A stretch of DNA of 6,046 bases from CAZXMB01 sp964641715 (GCA_964641715.1 CAZXMB010000179.1:1-6046), one strand, 5' to 3'; positions 1-6,022 are shown, counted from the stretch's first letter. Numbers and translations: made by a program. Notes: generated by a model from the sequence alone, not told the origin.

Positions 1-15
1 CCAAGGCGCCGATGA
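1..15 (+). CDS. 3' end of an unidentified gene, possibly the antitoxin partner
   Basis: Only the last four sense codons (Pro-Arg-Arg-Arg) and a TGA at 13-15 would be in the window. The stop overlaps the ATG at 12-14 as ATGA, the arrangement typical of translationally coupled gene pairs such as antitoxin followed by toxin. The overlap is seen; the antitoxin role is inferred only from the PIN-like reading frame that follows. The fragment is too short to identify, and the frame could be non-coding. Confidence 0.25.
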   Translation, partial: PRRR

Positions 16-65
16 CCATTGATCGTATCTTTCTTGATGCGAATATCTTATTCTTGGTATTTTAA
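12..65 (+). pseudogene. Truncated N-terminus of a PIN-domain (VapC-like) toxin gene
   Basis: The reading frame from ATG at 12 encodes MTIDRIFLDANILFLVF and stops at TAA 63-65. RIFLDANILF matches the first beta strand of PIN-domain ribonucleases, where the Asp of the (I/V)xLDANxLF motif is the first metal-binding acidic residue. A working PIN protein needs roughly 120-150 residues with three or four conserved acidic residues, so this remnant cannot be active. Similarity fades after codon 14 (about position 53), which suggests a breakpoint by insertion, deletion or recombination. Coupling by ATGA to an upstream frame fits the toxin position of a type II toxin-antitoxin pair. A different frame stays open from 62 to a TGA at 107-109, but I do not recognise its product. 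The PIN assignment rests on about ten residues only. Confidence 0.45.
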
Positions 66-100
66 GGAAGTTTGGGTTTGTGCTGAAGGATTACGGGAAA

Positions 101-143
101 GTCGGCTGAATGCCCCGCCTTGTAGGCGGGGATGAAAGCCGAC
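101..143 (+). repeat. Nested GC-rich hairpin (7-bp outer and 8-bp inner stem)
   Basis: The outer arms GTCGGCT (101-107) and AGCCGAC (137-143) are perfectly complementary. Inside them CCCCGCCT (113-120) pairs with AGGCGGGG (124-131) around a TGT loop. A symmetric, mostly purine internal loop of five bases per side (GAATG / ATGAA) separates the stems. CCCCGCC/GGCGGGG hairpins of this style are common at the right ends of IS200/IS605-type elements and in their derived small palindromic elements. No transposase or TnpB frame is present here, so that link is inference. Confidence 0.6.
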
Positions 144-169
144 AATATTAATGACACTACCTTAACCCG

Positions 170-205
170 AAAGCCCCGCCCTGTGGGCGGGGAGCTTTAC
201 TTTTT
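170..205 (+). terminator. GC-rich hairpin with T run, possible Rho-independent terminator
   Basis: CCCCGCCC (174-181) pairs with GGGCGGGG (185-192) around TGT. AAAG (170-173) can pair with CTTT (195-198) across a two-base AG bulge. The downstream sequence is TTTACTTTTT, so on the plus strand it has the form of an intrinsic terminator and would insulate the next gene from upstream transcription. It is also a near copy of the inner hairpin at 113-131, so it may instead be a repeat or mobile-element end; the two roles are compatible. Confidence 0.5.
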
Positions 206-241
206 CGAAAAGGGGGAGTTTTCCATATTACAACACTTGAG

Positions 242-270
242 TTTACAAAATCCTGATTTAATTGTAGGAT
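242..270 (+). promoter_or_regulatory. Predicted sigma70-type promoter for the NYN-LOTUS gene
   Basis: TTTACA at 242-247 (five of six matches to TTGACA) is followed after exactly 17 bases by TAGGAT at 265-270 (four of six matches to TATAAT). GATAAT at 268-273 is an alternative -10, but with a 20-base spacer. Transcription would begin near 277, leaving only about 14 bases of leader that carry the ribosome site. The position, downstream of the possible terminator and just before the start codon, supports it. Confidence 0.4.
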
Positions 271-290
271 AATTTTGGAAAGGAAAGAAA

Positions 291-1244
291 ATGGGTGAAG
301 TAGAGCATACCTTGGCGGTCTTTGTCGATTTTGAGAATCTCGCCCTTGGATTTAAGGGGAAGAGGGATAAGCGGTTCGATATCCAGAAGGTCCTGGAGCG
401 CCTAGTCGAGAAGGGAAAGATCATCGTGAAGAAGGCTTATGCCGATTGGGAGGATTATGGGGAATACAAAAAACCCCTACACGAGTCGGCCATTGAGCTG
501 ATCGAGATACCGAAGCGTTCGATGAGCGGAAAGAACTCCGCAGATATCCGCCTCTGTGTCGATGCGATCGATCTCTGTTATTCCAAGGAACATATTGATA
601 CCTTTGTGATCGTCTCAGGGGATAGCGACTTTTCACCTCTTGTCTCCAAACTGAAGGAGAACGGGAAACGGGTGATCGGCCTCGGAATGAAAGAGTCGAG
701 TTCCAATCTTCTGATTGATAACTGCGATGAGTTCATCTATTACGAAGATCTGGAGAGGTCCATCGGAACCCCGCCCAAGATCGAAAAGGATCTTCCCGAA
801 AAGAAGAAAGAAGCCTTTCAGCTCCTGGTCGATTCTGTCCTGGCCCTGGTCCGGGAGAACAAGGAGGTCCTCTGGTCATCTCTGGTCAAGGAGACAATGA
901 AGCGAAAGAAGCCCTCCTTCAATGAGTCCTACCATGGTTACCGGACCTTCAGTGATCTCCTGGAGGATGCGGAGAAAGAGGGGGTCATCCATTTGAGGAC
1001 GGATTCACGAAGTGGAACCTATGTGATTGTCGGTTTCGGTAAGGAGGAGAAGAGGGGAGAACCAGAGGAGTTGAAGACATCCCGGGAGATGAAAAAACAG
1101 AAAATCCAGAGACCCAGATGGCGTTCCCGCCAACGGAAACCAAAACCCGAACCCCCTCAGGTCACCCCTTCCGCTCCAGAACCTTCTGCTTCGGAAACGA
1201 ATACCCCGGACACCGAACCGGTTATATCATTGCCTGGGAAATAG
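291..1244 (+). CDS. NYN-domain (LabA/DUF88-like) protein with C-terminal OST-HTH/LOTUS domain
   Basis: This 317-residue protein has a PIN-like NYN fold at about residues 7-155, then a LOTUS/OST-HTH domain at about 174-248 (around PSFNESYHGYRTFSDLLED), then a basic and proline-rich tail (251-317). Likely metal-binding acidic positions are D13 in FVDFEN, D85 in SADIRL, D91, and D111/D113 in SGDSDF. NYN domains are metal-dependent RNase folds and LOTUS domains bind RNA, so an RNA-cleaving or RNA-binding cytoplasmic role is likely; the substrate is unknown. The ATG has a good ribosome site (AAAGGA, 279-284, six bases away). No signal peptide or membrane segment is seen. The tail is Arg/Lys-rich at about 264-286, then rich in Pro, Ser and Thr, and looks disordered. 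The gene appears to stand alone: the next gene on its strand encodes an exported protein with no obvious functional link. Family assignment is secure; activity is inferred. Confidence 0.9.
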   Translation: MGEVEHTLAVFVDFENLALGFKGKRDKRFDIQKVLERLVEKGKIIVKKAYADWEDYGEYKKPLHESAIELIEIPKRSMSGKNSADIRLCVDAIDLCYSKEHIDTFVIVSGDSDFSPLVSKLKENGKRVIGLGMKESSSNLLIDNCDEFIYYEDLERSIGTPPKIEKDLPEKKKEAFQLLVDSVLALVRENKEVLWSSLVKETMKRKKPSFNESYHGYRTFSDLLEDAEKEGVIHLRTDSRSGTYVIVGFGKEEKRGEPEELKTSREMKKQKIQRPRWRSRQRKPKPEPPQVTPSAPEPSASETNTPDTEPVISLPGK

Positions 1245-1372
1245 GTTTCGTTCTATGGAAACGGGCTTCGTAACCCTGACCCGGGCCTTTGAAGTATTTT
1301 CATTGTTTGAGGGTGACGTAGCCATCAGGAAAGATTACATAAAGAAAATTTAAGGGTCGGCCTCTTTTTTTA
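1245..1372. other. Intergenic gap between the NYN-LOTUS and propeller genes
   Basis: I see no convincing terminator or promoter in these 128 bases. A 32-codon frame (ATG 1255, TAA 1351-1353) is present, with AGG about nine bases upstream of its ATG, but its product (beginning METGFVTLTRAFEV) resembles nothing I know. The stretch just before the propeller start is T-rich (CTCTTTTTTTA). Confidence 0.5.
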
Positions 1373-3226
1373 ATGAAATGGTTCATTTCCATCCTGACCT
1401 TTTTTATTCTCTTTTTACCTCCTAAAACCTCCTTTGCCTTTCGTGATCTCGGTATTCCGGTAAAAGAAGCCATTCCCTGGGGAATCCACCTGGGTCCGGG
1501 AAAGACAGGAGAGAAGGACACCCTTTATATCTCCCTGGGCCGGTATCAAGAATCCCTTTCCCTCCTTGCTGTCAATCCTGATACAGGTGAGATGAGACAA
1601 TTCAATGGCCCCCTCTCTTCCGAAATGGGTTCCTGGGGATTTACGATCGATCATGACAACCGAATCTACCTTGGAAGTTATTACCATGCCCACCTCCTTC
1701 GGTTCGATCCAAAGACCGAGAAATGGGAGGACCTCGGGCAACCCGGGGGGGAAGGAGAGTCCTTCATCTGTTCACTCACCACCTCACCCGATGGAAAGAT
1801 CTGGGGGGGCACCTTTCCCTCTGCCAAACTCTTCTCTTACGACCCGAAGATTGGCGAGACGAAAGATTTTGGCCGGATGGATGACAAACAGTTCTACTGC
1901 TATCCGACCGCAGGTGACGATGGGTTGATCTACTGTGCGATCCGGTTCGAGAAGACTGATATCATCGTCTTTGATCCGGTCAAAGAAACCAGGATCTCTC
2001 TTATTCCCCATGAAGAGCGAAGGTCGGGCTGGCTCAGGTTGAGGAGAGGAGAGGATGGAGAGATCTATGCTAAGTTGCCATCGGGCAAATGGTTTCGTAT
2101 CGAAGAAGGTAAAAGCCTGATCGAGGTTCCGGAGGATAAGATTCCCTTCCCCCGGCAGACCCTTCGGGATGGCCGAGGGTTTTTTCTCGTCGGTAATAAG
2201 AGTCTGAAAATCGGAGATCCCCTGACGAAGGGAGAGAGGGAGATTCCCCTTCAATATGAAGCCTCCGGGTCCTTCATCTTTACTATCGGGTTGGGTCCGG
2301 ATGGGCGAATTTACGGAAGCAGTATGCTCCCCTTACGACTCTTCGTTTATGATCCGAAAAGCCAATCCCTCACCAACCTGGGGATGGCTGCTCAATCCAA
2401 CGGGGAAATCTATTCGATGGTATCTTACGGGGGGAAGCTTTTTCTTTGTTCCTATCCGGGAGCCCGAATCTCTCTCTACGACCCGGAGAGGCCCTTCCAA
2501 TTTGGTGAAGAAGAGGAGTCCAATCCAAGGGATCTGGGTCCAATCGGTGAAGACCAGGACCGGCCCAGGGCGATAATCGCCGGTCCTCATCATAAAATTT
2601 ACATCGGAAGTTACCCAGATTACGGACAGAGGGGAGGGGCGATTACTATTTTTGATCCGGAGAGGAATGGAAAGAGAGTCTTTCGCCATTTGATCAGGAA
2701 TCAGAGTATTGCCGCTTTAGCTTATCTCGATAAACTCGACCTCATCGCTGCAGGGAGTTCTGTCAGAGGAGGAGGCGGAACACGGCCGATCGAAAAAGAA
2801 GCAAAGCTGGCTTTATGGGATCCGAAAGAGGAGAAGAAAATTTTTGAGGTCACTCCTGTTCCGGAGGCCAGGACCATCCTTTCCCTTGCTTCAACCCCTG
2901 AGGGGATCCTTTATGGGATTACGGATAATGAAAAGGTCTTCCTCTTTGATCCGGAGAGGAGAGAGGTGAGAAAGGTTTTTGATCTCGGACTGAAAAAACC
3001 AATTGAGGTCTCCCTTCAGTGGGGACCGGGAGAAAAACTTTACGGACTCTCCGAGGATGGGATCTTTGCCATTGCTCCGGAAGAGCAACAGGTCTCTCTG
3101 ATCGGTAAACCCGCTGCCCCAATCACATCAGGGATAGCCATTTCGGGGAGAAGGATCTATTTTGGGTCTGGTGCCCACCTCTATGAGTTTGAGATCCCGG
3201 AAGAAAGTCTTAAGCCAGAAGAGTGA
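1373..3226 (+). CDS. Exported beta-propeller-like repeat protein
   Basis: This 617-residue protein starts with a clear Sec signal peptide: K2, hydrophobic core FISILTFFILFL (residues 4-15) and a likely cut after SFA (20-22). The mature part is a series of beta-rich repeats. [FYWN][DP]-type turns occur near residues 69, 112, 157, 201, 327, 370, 428, 483 and 526, alternating with DGxIY-like strands near 95, 140, 184, 229, 311, 409, 512, 555 and 594. This pattern is typical of NHL/SMP-30/Vgb-like propellers. The length suggests one large or two smaller propellers. No enzyme motif is evident; ligand binding or a lyase/lactonase-like role are both possible. The ATG at 1373 is the only usable start after the in-frame stop at 1340-1342. 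Its ribosome site is poor: AAGGG lies about 16 bases upstream. A 16-base DNA repeat (2651-2666 and 2945-2960) reflects blade duplication. The 3' end overlaps the convergent hydrolase gene by 17 bases. Confidence 0.8.
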   Translation: MKWFISILTFFILFLPPKTSFAFRDLGIPVKEAIPWGIHLGPGKTGEKDTLYISLGRYQESLSLLAVNPDTGEMRQFNGPLSSEMGSWGFTIDHDNRIYLGSYYHAHLLRFDPKTEKWEDLGQPGGEGESFICSLTTSPDGKIWGGTFPSAKLFSYDPKIGETKDFGRMDDKQFYCYPTAGDDGLIYCAIRFEKTDIIVFDPVKETRISLIPHEERRSGWLRLRRGEDGEIYAKLPSGKWFRIEEGKSLIEVPEDKIPFPRQTLRDGRGFFLVGNKSLKIGDPLTKGEREIPLQYEASGSFIFTIGLGPDGRIYGSSMLPLRLFVYDPKSQSLTNLGMAAQSNGEIYSMVSYGGKLFLCSYPGARISLYDPERPFQFGEEEESNPRDLGPIGEDQDRPRAIIAGPHHKIYIGSYPDYGQRGGAITIFDPERNGKRVFRHLIRNQSIAALAYLDKLDLIAAGSSVRGGGGTRPIEKEAKLALWDPKEEKKIFEVTPVPEARTILSLASTPEGILYGITDNEKVFLFDPERREVRKVFDLGLKKPIEVSLQWGPGEKLYGLSEDGIFAIAPEEQQVSLIGKPAAPITSGIAISGRRIYFGSGAHLYEFEIPEESLKPEE

Positions 3227-3989
3227 CATCTTCGGCCACCCTGGGATAATCGGTCAGCATCTTGCTGTCATGGCCCGGGAAGAGGAGGTCTGGGGAAGAG
3301 ACCTTCGATTTTAATCTCTCATAGGTCTTCATCCAGGCGATCATATCGATGATGAACGAGCTTGGGATCTCCTCTTCATAATTTCTGAAGAGATGGGCGC
3401 AATCCGAGCCCACGATCGCTATGCCACGGGCGGTATTTACAGCAACAACCTGAAGGCCGGGAGAATGACCCGGGGCCAGGAGAAGCTCAATCCCCGGCAG
3501 GATGATCCGGTCTCCGGGAATAAGGACCAGCCGTTTCGTCCCCTCGAGCCTGGCAAGATGGGCATTTCCCACAGGGTCGGAGAATCTGAGGAAAGGAGGC
3601 TTTTGGGCGATTGGATCTTTAATCCAGAAAGTGAATTCCTTCTCCTGAACATAGAATGTTGCTTCGGGAAAGAGTTCGATTCCACTGATGTGATCAAAAT
3701 GGATGTGGGTGATGATCACTCTTTGGACCCTGCTGGCATCTATCCCTATTCTTCTCAGGACTTGAATGGGATTGACATAGCCTGAAATCGCCCTCTTCTC
3801 CGCAAGGGAGGGGGCCACGCCGCAATCCACGATCAGGGTTTCCCCGTTTCCCTGAATGACCCAGAGGTAGTAGTTTCTCTCGATCGTCTTTTCCCAATCG
3901 GTATTCCAGAAGACCATGGCCACAGAACTTTTAAGGGGACCGGCATATTTGACCGCATAAATTTTATAGATGGGCGTGGAGGATGACAT
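3210..3989 (-). CDS. Metallo-beta-lactamase-fold hydrolase, N-acyl homoserine lactonase family
   Basis: With the start used here the protein has 259 residues and no signal peptide. The metal ligands of a two-metal MBL hydrolase are visible: HIHFDH at 95-100, H175 in APGHSPG, D196 in GSDCAH and H240 in FPGHD. The opening segment (YKIYAVKYAGPL...) and the overall size match the lactonase-type branch that includes AiiA/AttM, which open the ring of acyl homoserine lactones. In AiiA a tyrosine three residues after the bridging Asp aids catalysis; here that position appears to be H199, so the substrate may differ. I chose ATG 3987-3989 because AAAGGAG lies seven bases upstream; earlier starts (ATG at 4022, TTG at 4028) have no ribosome site. 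It lies 35 bases after pxpC and is probably cotranscribed with pxpBC. The family call is firm, the substrate unknown. Confidence 0.85.
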   Translation of the reverse strand: MSSSTPIYKIYAVKYAGPLKSSVAMVFWNTDWEKTIERNYYLWVIQGNGETLIVDCGVAPSLAEKRAISGYVNPIQVLRRIGIDASRVQRVIITHIHFDHISGIELFPEATFYVQEKEFTFWIKDPIAQKPPFLRFSDPVGNAHLARLEGTKRLVLIPGDRIILPGIELLLAPGHSPGLQVVAVNTARGIAIVGSDCAHLFRNYEEEIPSSFIIDMIAWMKTYERLKSKVSSPDLLFPGHDSKMLTDYPRVAEDVTLLA

Positions 3990-4003
3990 CGGGGATCTCC
4001 TTT
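3990..4003 (-). promoter_or_regulatory. Strong ribosome binding site deciding the hydrolase start
   Basis: Read on the minus strand, AAAGGAG (complement of 3997-4003) precedes ATG by seven bases. This is the best Shine-Dalgarno sequence in the window and favours a start 13 codons inside the longest open frame. The longer frame would begin with TTG overlapping the pxpC stop. Confidence 0.7.
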
Positions 4004-4024
4004 CGTTCAGGGCAATTCGCATTT

Positions 4025-4993
4025 TCAAAGTGATTGTAAGAGATTTTTGAAATCGTCGATTCGCCTCTCCTGTTCCCTGAGAAGGGAGTGAGCCTCTTCA
4101 ATAGAAATCGGCTCGAAGCGTACCTGATCTCCGGGTTTCAGTTGCGCGACCTTGATCAGATCGGCGGTGATCACCGTGGCGATCTTCGTATATCCTCCGG
4201 TCACCAGTTCATTTAAGATGATGATGGGCCTGCCATTGCCGGGGACCTGAATCGCACCCGAAAGGAGCCCTTCTGAAATGATCGATTCCTCGACATCGGG
4301 CCGCCTCTCAATCCCGGGCCCTTCCAGACGGATTCCGATCCGGTCACTCTGGGGGGTGACCTGATAGATCGAAGAGGAAAAGGTCTTGAAACCTCTCTCC
4401 GTAAAATGGCGGTTCTGGGGCCCCGGGATCACTCTCAGGGTCACCTCCTTCTCAAAACGTGGAATCCAATCGTCCGGAAACCGTTGACCCAGCCGATCCA
4501 AGGGGGATGGATGATCGATCCTGTGGAGCAGGTCCCCTTTCTTCAGGGGTCTTCCCTCCAGGCCACCAAATTTTCCAGAAAGGTAGGTGGAGCGGCTTCC
4601 CATTATTTCAGGAACCGCCAGACCACCGGCGACTGCAAGATAGGCACGGCATCCTGACCGGACTTTTTTAAAAGCGAGGACATCTCCCTCCACGAGAAGA
4701 TGGATTCTCCACATCTCAAGGGGCTCCCCATTCAAGGTTGGAGAGAGGTCTCCTCCGGTGATGGCGATGACCAGTTCTCCAAGGGCCCTCAATTTCAATC
4801 CCATGACGGTCGTTTCAAGAGAGGCTTCCCCTTCTCCATTTTTTACCAGGAGGTTTGCCACACGGAAGGAAAAATGATCCAAAGCACCAGAGGGAGGGAC
4901 ACCAAACTGACTGAACCCATAACGGCCAAGGTCTTGAACGGTCGTCAGGATTCCAGGCTCCAGGACTTCAAAAGCCCCTATTCGTTGTTGCAT
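4025..4993 (-). CDS. pxpC: 5-oxoprolinase subunit C (biotin-dependent carboxyltransferase-like, KipA family)
   Basis: This 322-residue protein is full length for the family (E. coli YbgK/PxpC is about 310). Family motifs occur in order: PGILTTVQDLGRYG (13-26), GVPPSGALDH (31-40), AVAGG (120-124), GSRSTY (132-137), SDRIGIRLEG (216-225), GAIQVPGNGRPIIILNE (about 246-262) and TGGYTKIATV (265-274). With PxpA and PxpB, PxpC forms the cytoplasmic enzyme that cleaves 5-oxoproline to glutamate using ATP, which removes a damage product of glutamine and glutamate. Related pairs are KipI/KipA in Bacillus. I chose ATG 4991-4993; a TTG two codons earlier is also open. AGGA lies about ten bases upstream of the ATG. 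pxpB is upstream with an 86-base gap holding a hairpin repeat, and the hydrolase gene follows 35 bases later. The subunit call is secure; activity as an oxoprolinase depends on a PxpA not seen here. Confidence 0.92.
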   Translation of the reverse strand: MQQRIGAFEVLEPGILTTVQDLGRYGFSQFGVPPSGALDHFSFRVANLLVKNGEGEASLETTVMGLKLRALGELVIAITGGDLSPTLNGEPLEMWRIHLLVEGDVLAFKKVRSGCRAYLAVAGGLAVPEIMGSRSTYLSGKFGGLEGRPLKKGDLLHRIDHPSPLDRLGQRFPDDWIPRFEKEVTLRVIPGPQNRHFTERGFKTFSSSIYQVTPQSDRIGIRLEGPGIERRPDVEESIISEGLLSGAIQVPGNGRPIIILNELVTGGYTKIATVITADLIKVAQLKPGDQVRFEPISIEEAHSLLREQERRIDDFKNLLQSL

Positions 4994-5020
4994 CTCCAAA
5001 TTTTCCTATCATCAAAACAA

Positions 5021-5060
5021 ACCACTCCCCTTTTGCTAAAGGGGGATCGAGAGGGGATTA
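5021..5060 (-). repeat. Short hairpin repeat between pxpB and pxpC
   Basis: CCCCTTT (5027-5033) and AAAGGGG (5038-5044) form a seven-base stem with a TGCT loop. A further GAGGGGATT block (5050-5058) can compete for the same pyrimidine arm. Units of the form AATCCCC...CCCCCTTT-loop-AAAGGGG are frequent intergenic repeats in many environmental bacterial genomes, as I recall them. In the pxpBC transcript it could pause or attenuate transcription or protect the mRNA. No T run follows on the minus strand (AGTGGTTTG), so it is not a strong intrinsic terminator. Confidence 0.55.
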
Positions 5061-5079
5061 TTGATTGATTTTGGACTTT

Positions 5080-5772
5080 TCACTTCGAATGCCATTCTCT
5101 AAATTCTTTCTCGCTGATGGGATAGAATTGAACCAGATCGCCCATCTGAAGCAGAGCCGGAGGTTCTCTCTCCGGGTAAAATATCCTGATAGGAGTTCTG
5201 CCGATGATCTGCCATCCTCCAGGGCTCTCTACTGAGTAGATCCCGGTCTGCTTCTGGGCAATCGCCACAGAGCCCTGGGGTACGGAGAGCCTCGGTGTTT
5301 TAAGACGGGGTGTGACTAAGGCATCAGGAAGTTCTCCCATATAGGGATAACCCGGCATAAAGCCGATCATATAGATGAAATAGGGTTTGCTGCAGTGAAG
5401 CCGGATCACTTCTTCTGAAGAGATCTGGTTATATTGAGCCACGAATTCTAAATCAGGACCATAGGCCCCGCCATAAGCCACAGGGATCCGTATCAATTTG
5501 GGTTCTGGAAAGGGAGTTTGTCCGATCCCTTCCTCTATTTTTTGTAATATTCTTTTTAAGTCTTCGAGTGAAAGGATGAGAGGATTATAGATGGTGAGCA
5601 GGGAGCGGTAAGTGGGAACGGACTCGATGATTCCTCGGATGGCCTCTCTCTGGATGGCGAGAGCCATCCTCCTCACCTTTTCATTCACTTCATGGTTGAT
5701 CTCGTCTCCGAATTCGAGGAGAAGACCCCGGTCCCCCATTAACAAGAATTGTGCTTTAGGATAGAGAGCCAT
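5080..5772 (-). CDS. pxpB: 5-oxoprolinase subunit B (KipI family)
   Basis: This 230-residue protein is close to the family length (E. coli YbgJ/PxpB is 218). Conserved stretches are RIPVAYGGAYGPDLE (95-109), GFMPGYPYMGELP (137-149), TPRLSVPQGSVAIA (159-172), QTGIY (175-179) and SPGGWQIIGRTP (183-194). PxpB works with PxpC and PxpA to convert 5-oxoproline and ATP to glutamate in the cytoplasm. The N-terminus AQFLLMGDRGLLLEFGDE lines up with the usual start of the family, which supports ATG 5770-5772; a TTG at 5796 would add eight residues from repeat DNA. Neither start has a recognisable Shine-Dalgarno. It is the first gene of the minus-strand set pxpB-pxpC-hydrolase. An inverted-repeat element begins nine bases upstream, so its promoter must lie in or beyond that element. 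Identification is secure. Confidence 0.92.
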   Translation of the reverse strand: MALYPKAQFLLMGDRGLLLEFGDEINHEVNEKVRRMALAIQREAIRGIIESVPTYRSLLTIYNPLILSLEDLKRILQKIEEGIGQTPFPEPKLIRIPVAYGGAYGPDLEFVAQYNQISSEEVIRLHCSKPYFIYMIGFMPGYPYMGELPDALVTPRLKTPRLSVPQGSVAIAQKQTGIYSVESPGGWQIIGRTPIRIFYPEREPPALLQMGDLVQFYPISEKEFREWHSK

Positions 5773-5781
5773 TGAGTTGCC

Positions 5782-5836
5782 AATGTCAAATTTCAAATGT
5801 CAAAGTTCAAATCAAATCCAAAGTTCAAATGACAAA
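5782..5836. repeat. A-rich direct repeats (AATGTCAAA / CAAAGTTCAAAT)
   Basis: AATGTCAAA occurs at 5782-5790 and, as AAATGTCAAA, at 5795-5804. CAAAGTTCAAAT occurs twice exactly (5801-5812 and 5819-5830), 18 bases apart. This low-complexity family is widespread between genes in metagenome-derived bacterial genomes. The same AATGTCAAA appears inverted at the right edge (6034-6042), so these repeats may be the outer part of the inverted-repeat element. Confidence 0.7.
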
Positions 5837-5841
5837 ATAAC

Positions 5842-6022
5842 TAATACAAACGAAATAATTTTATTACAGTCATTGCAAACCCGAAGGGCGCGGCAATCTC
5901 GTCATTGTTTGAGATTGCGAAGCCTGTTCCGAGCAAAGCGAGGAATCTCAGGGTTTGTTTCGGTTTTGCCTCGCAACCGCTCCGCTCCTCACAATGACAC
6001 GTTATTGATTTCGTTTGTATTA
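5842..6022. mobile_element. MITE-like nested inverted-repeat element
   Basis: The 181-base unit is bounded by perfect 15-bp inverted arms, TAATACAAACGAAAT (5842-5856) and its complement (6008-6022). Inside lie a second pair, GTCATTG (5869-5875) and CAATGAC (5992-5998), and an internal hairpin, GCAATCTC (5893-5900) with GAGATTGC (5911-5918). A looser outer pair, AATGTCAAA-TTTC at 5782 and inverted at 6028-6042, may extend it to about 261 bases. The core (GTCATTGC...GGCAATCTC, and CCGCTCCGCTCCTCACAATGAC) belongs to a well-known repeat type that reads as CHCEERS in one frame. No transposase is encoded, so any movement would need one acting in trans. Target-site duplication cannot be judged because the outer boundary is unclear. 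Confidence 0.65.

Noticed and set aside
62..109. An open frame ending LRKFGFVLKDYGKVG that might be the tail of a transposon TnpB or of the PIN gene
   Set aside because: No motif could be matched to TnpB or PIN C-termini, and it has no start codon of its own; noted only as a possible leftover.
101..198. Possible CRISPR repeats, since GGGGATGAAAG resembles some repeat ends
   Set aside because: There are only two copies, with different flanks and no regular spacers, and the repeats differ outside the stem.
3393..3785. A 130-codon plus-strand frame
   Set aside because: It lies wholly antisense to the hydrolase gene and has no recognisable motif; it is a shadow of the real gene, as are the other frames opposite the pxp and propeller genes.
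3990..4028. Longer start for the hydrolase (TTG at 4028 or ATG at 4022)
   Set aside because: Neither has a ribosome site, while ATG 3989 has AAAGGAG at ideal spacing and the added residues do not resemble the family.
5773..5796. TTG start that would lengthen PxpB by eight residues
   Set aside because: The extra residues come from AATGTCAAA repeat DNA, no ribosome site is present, and the ATG at 5772 fits the family N-terminus.
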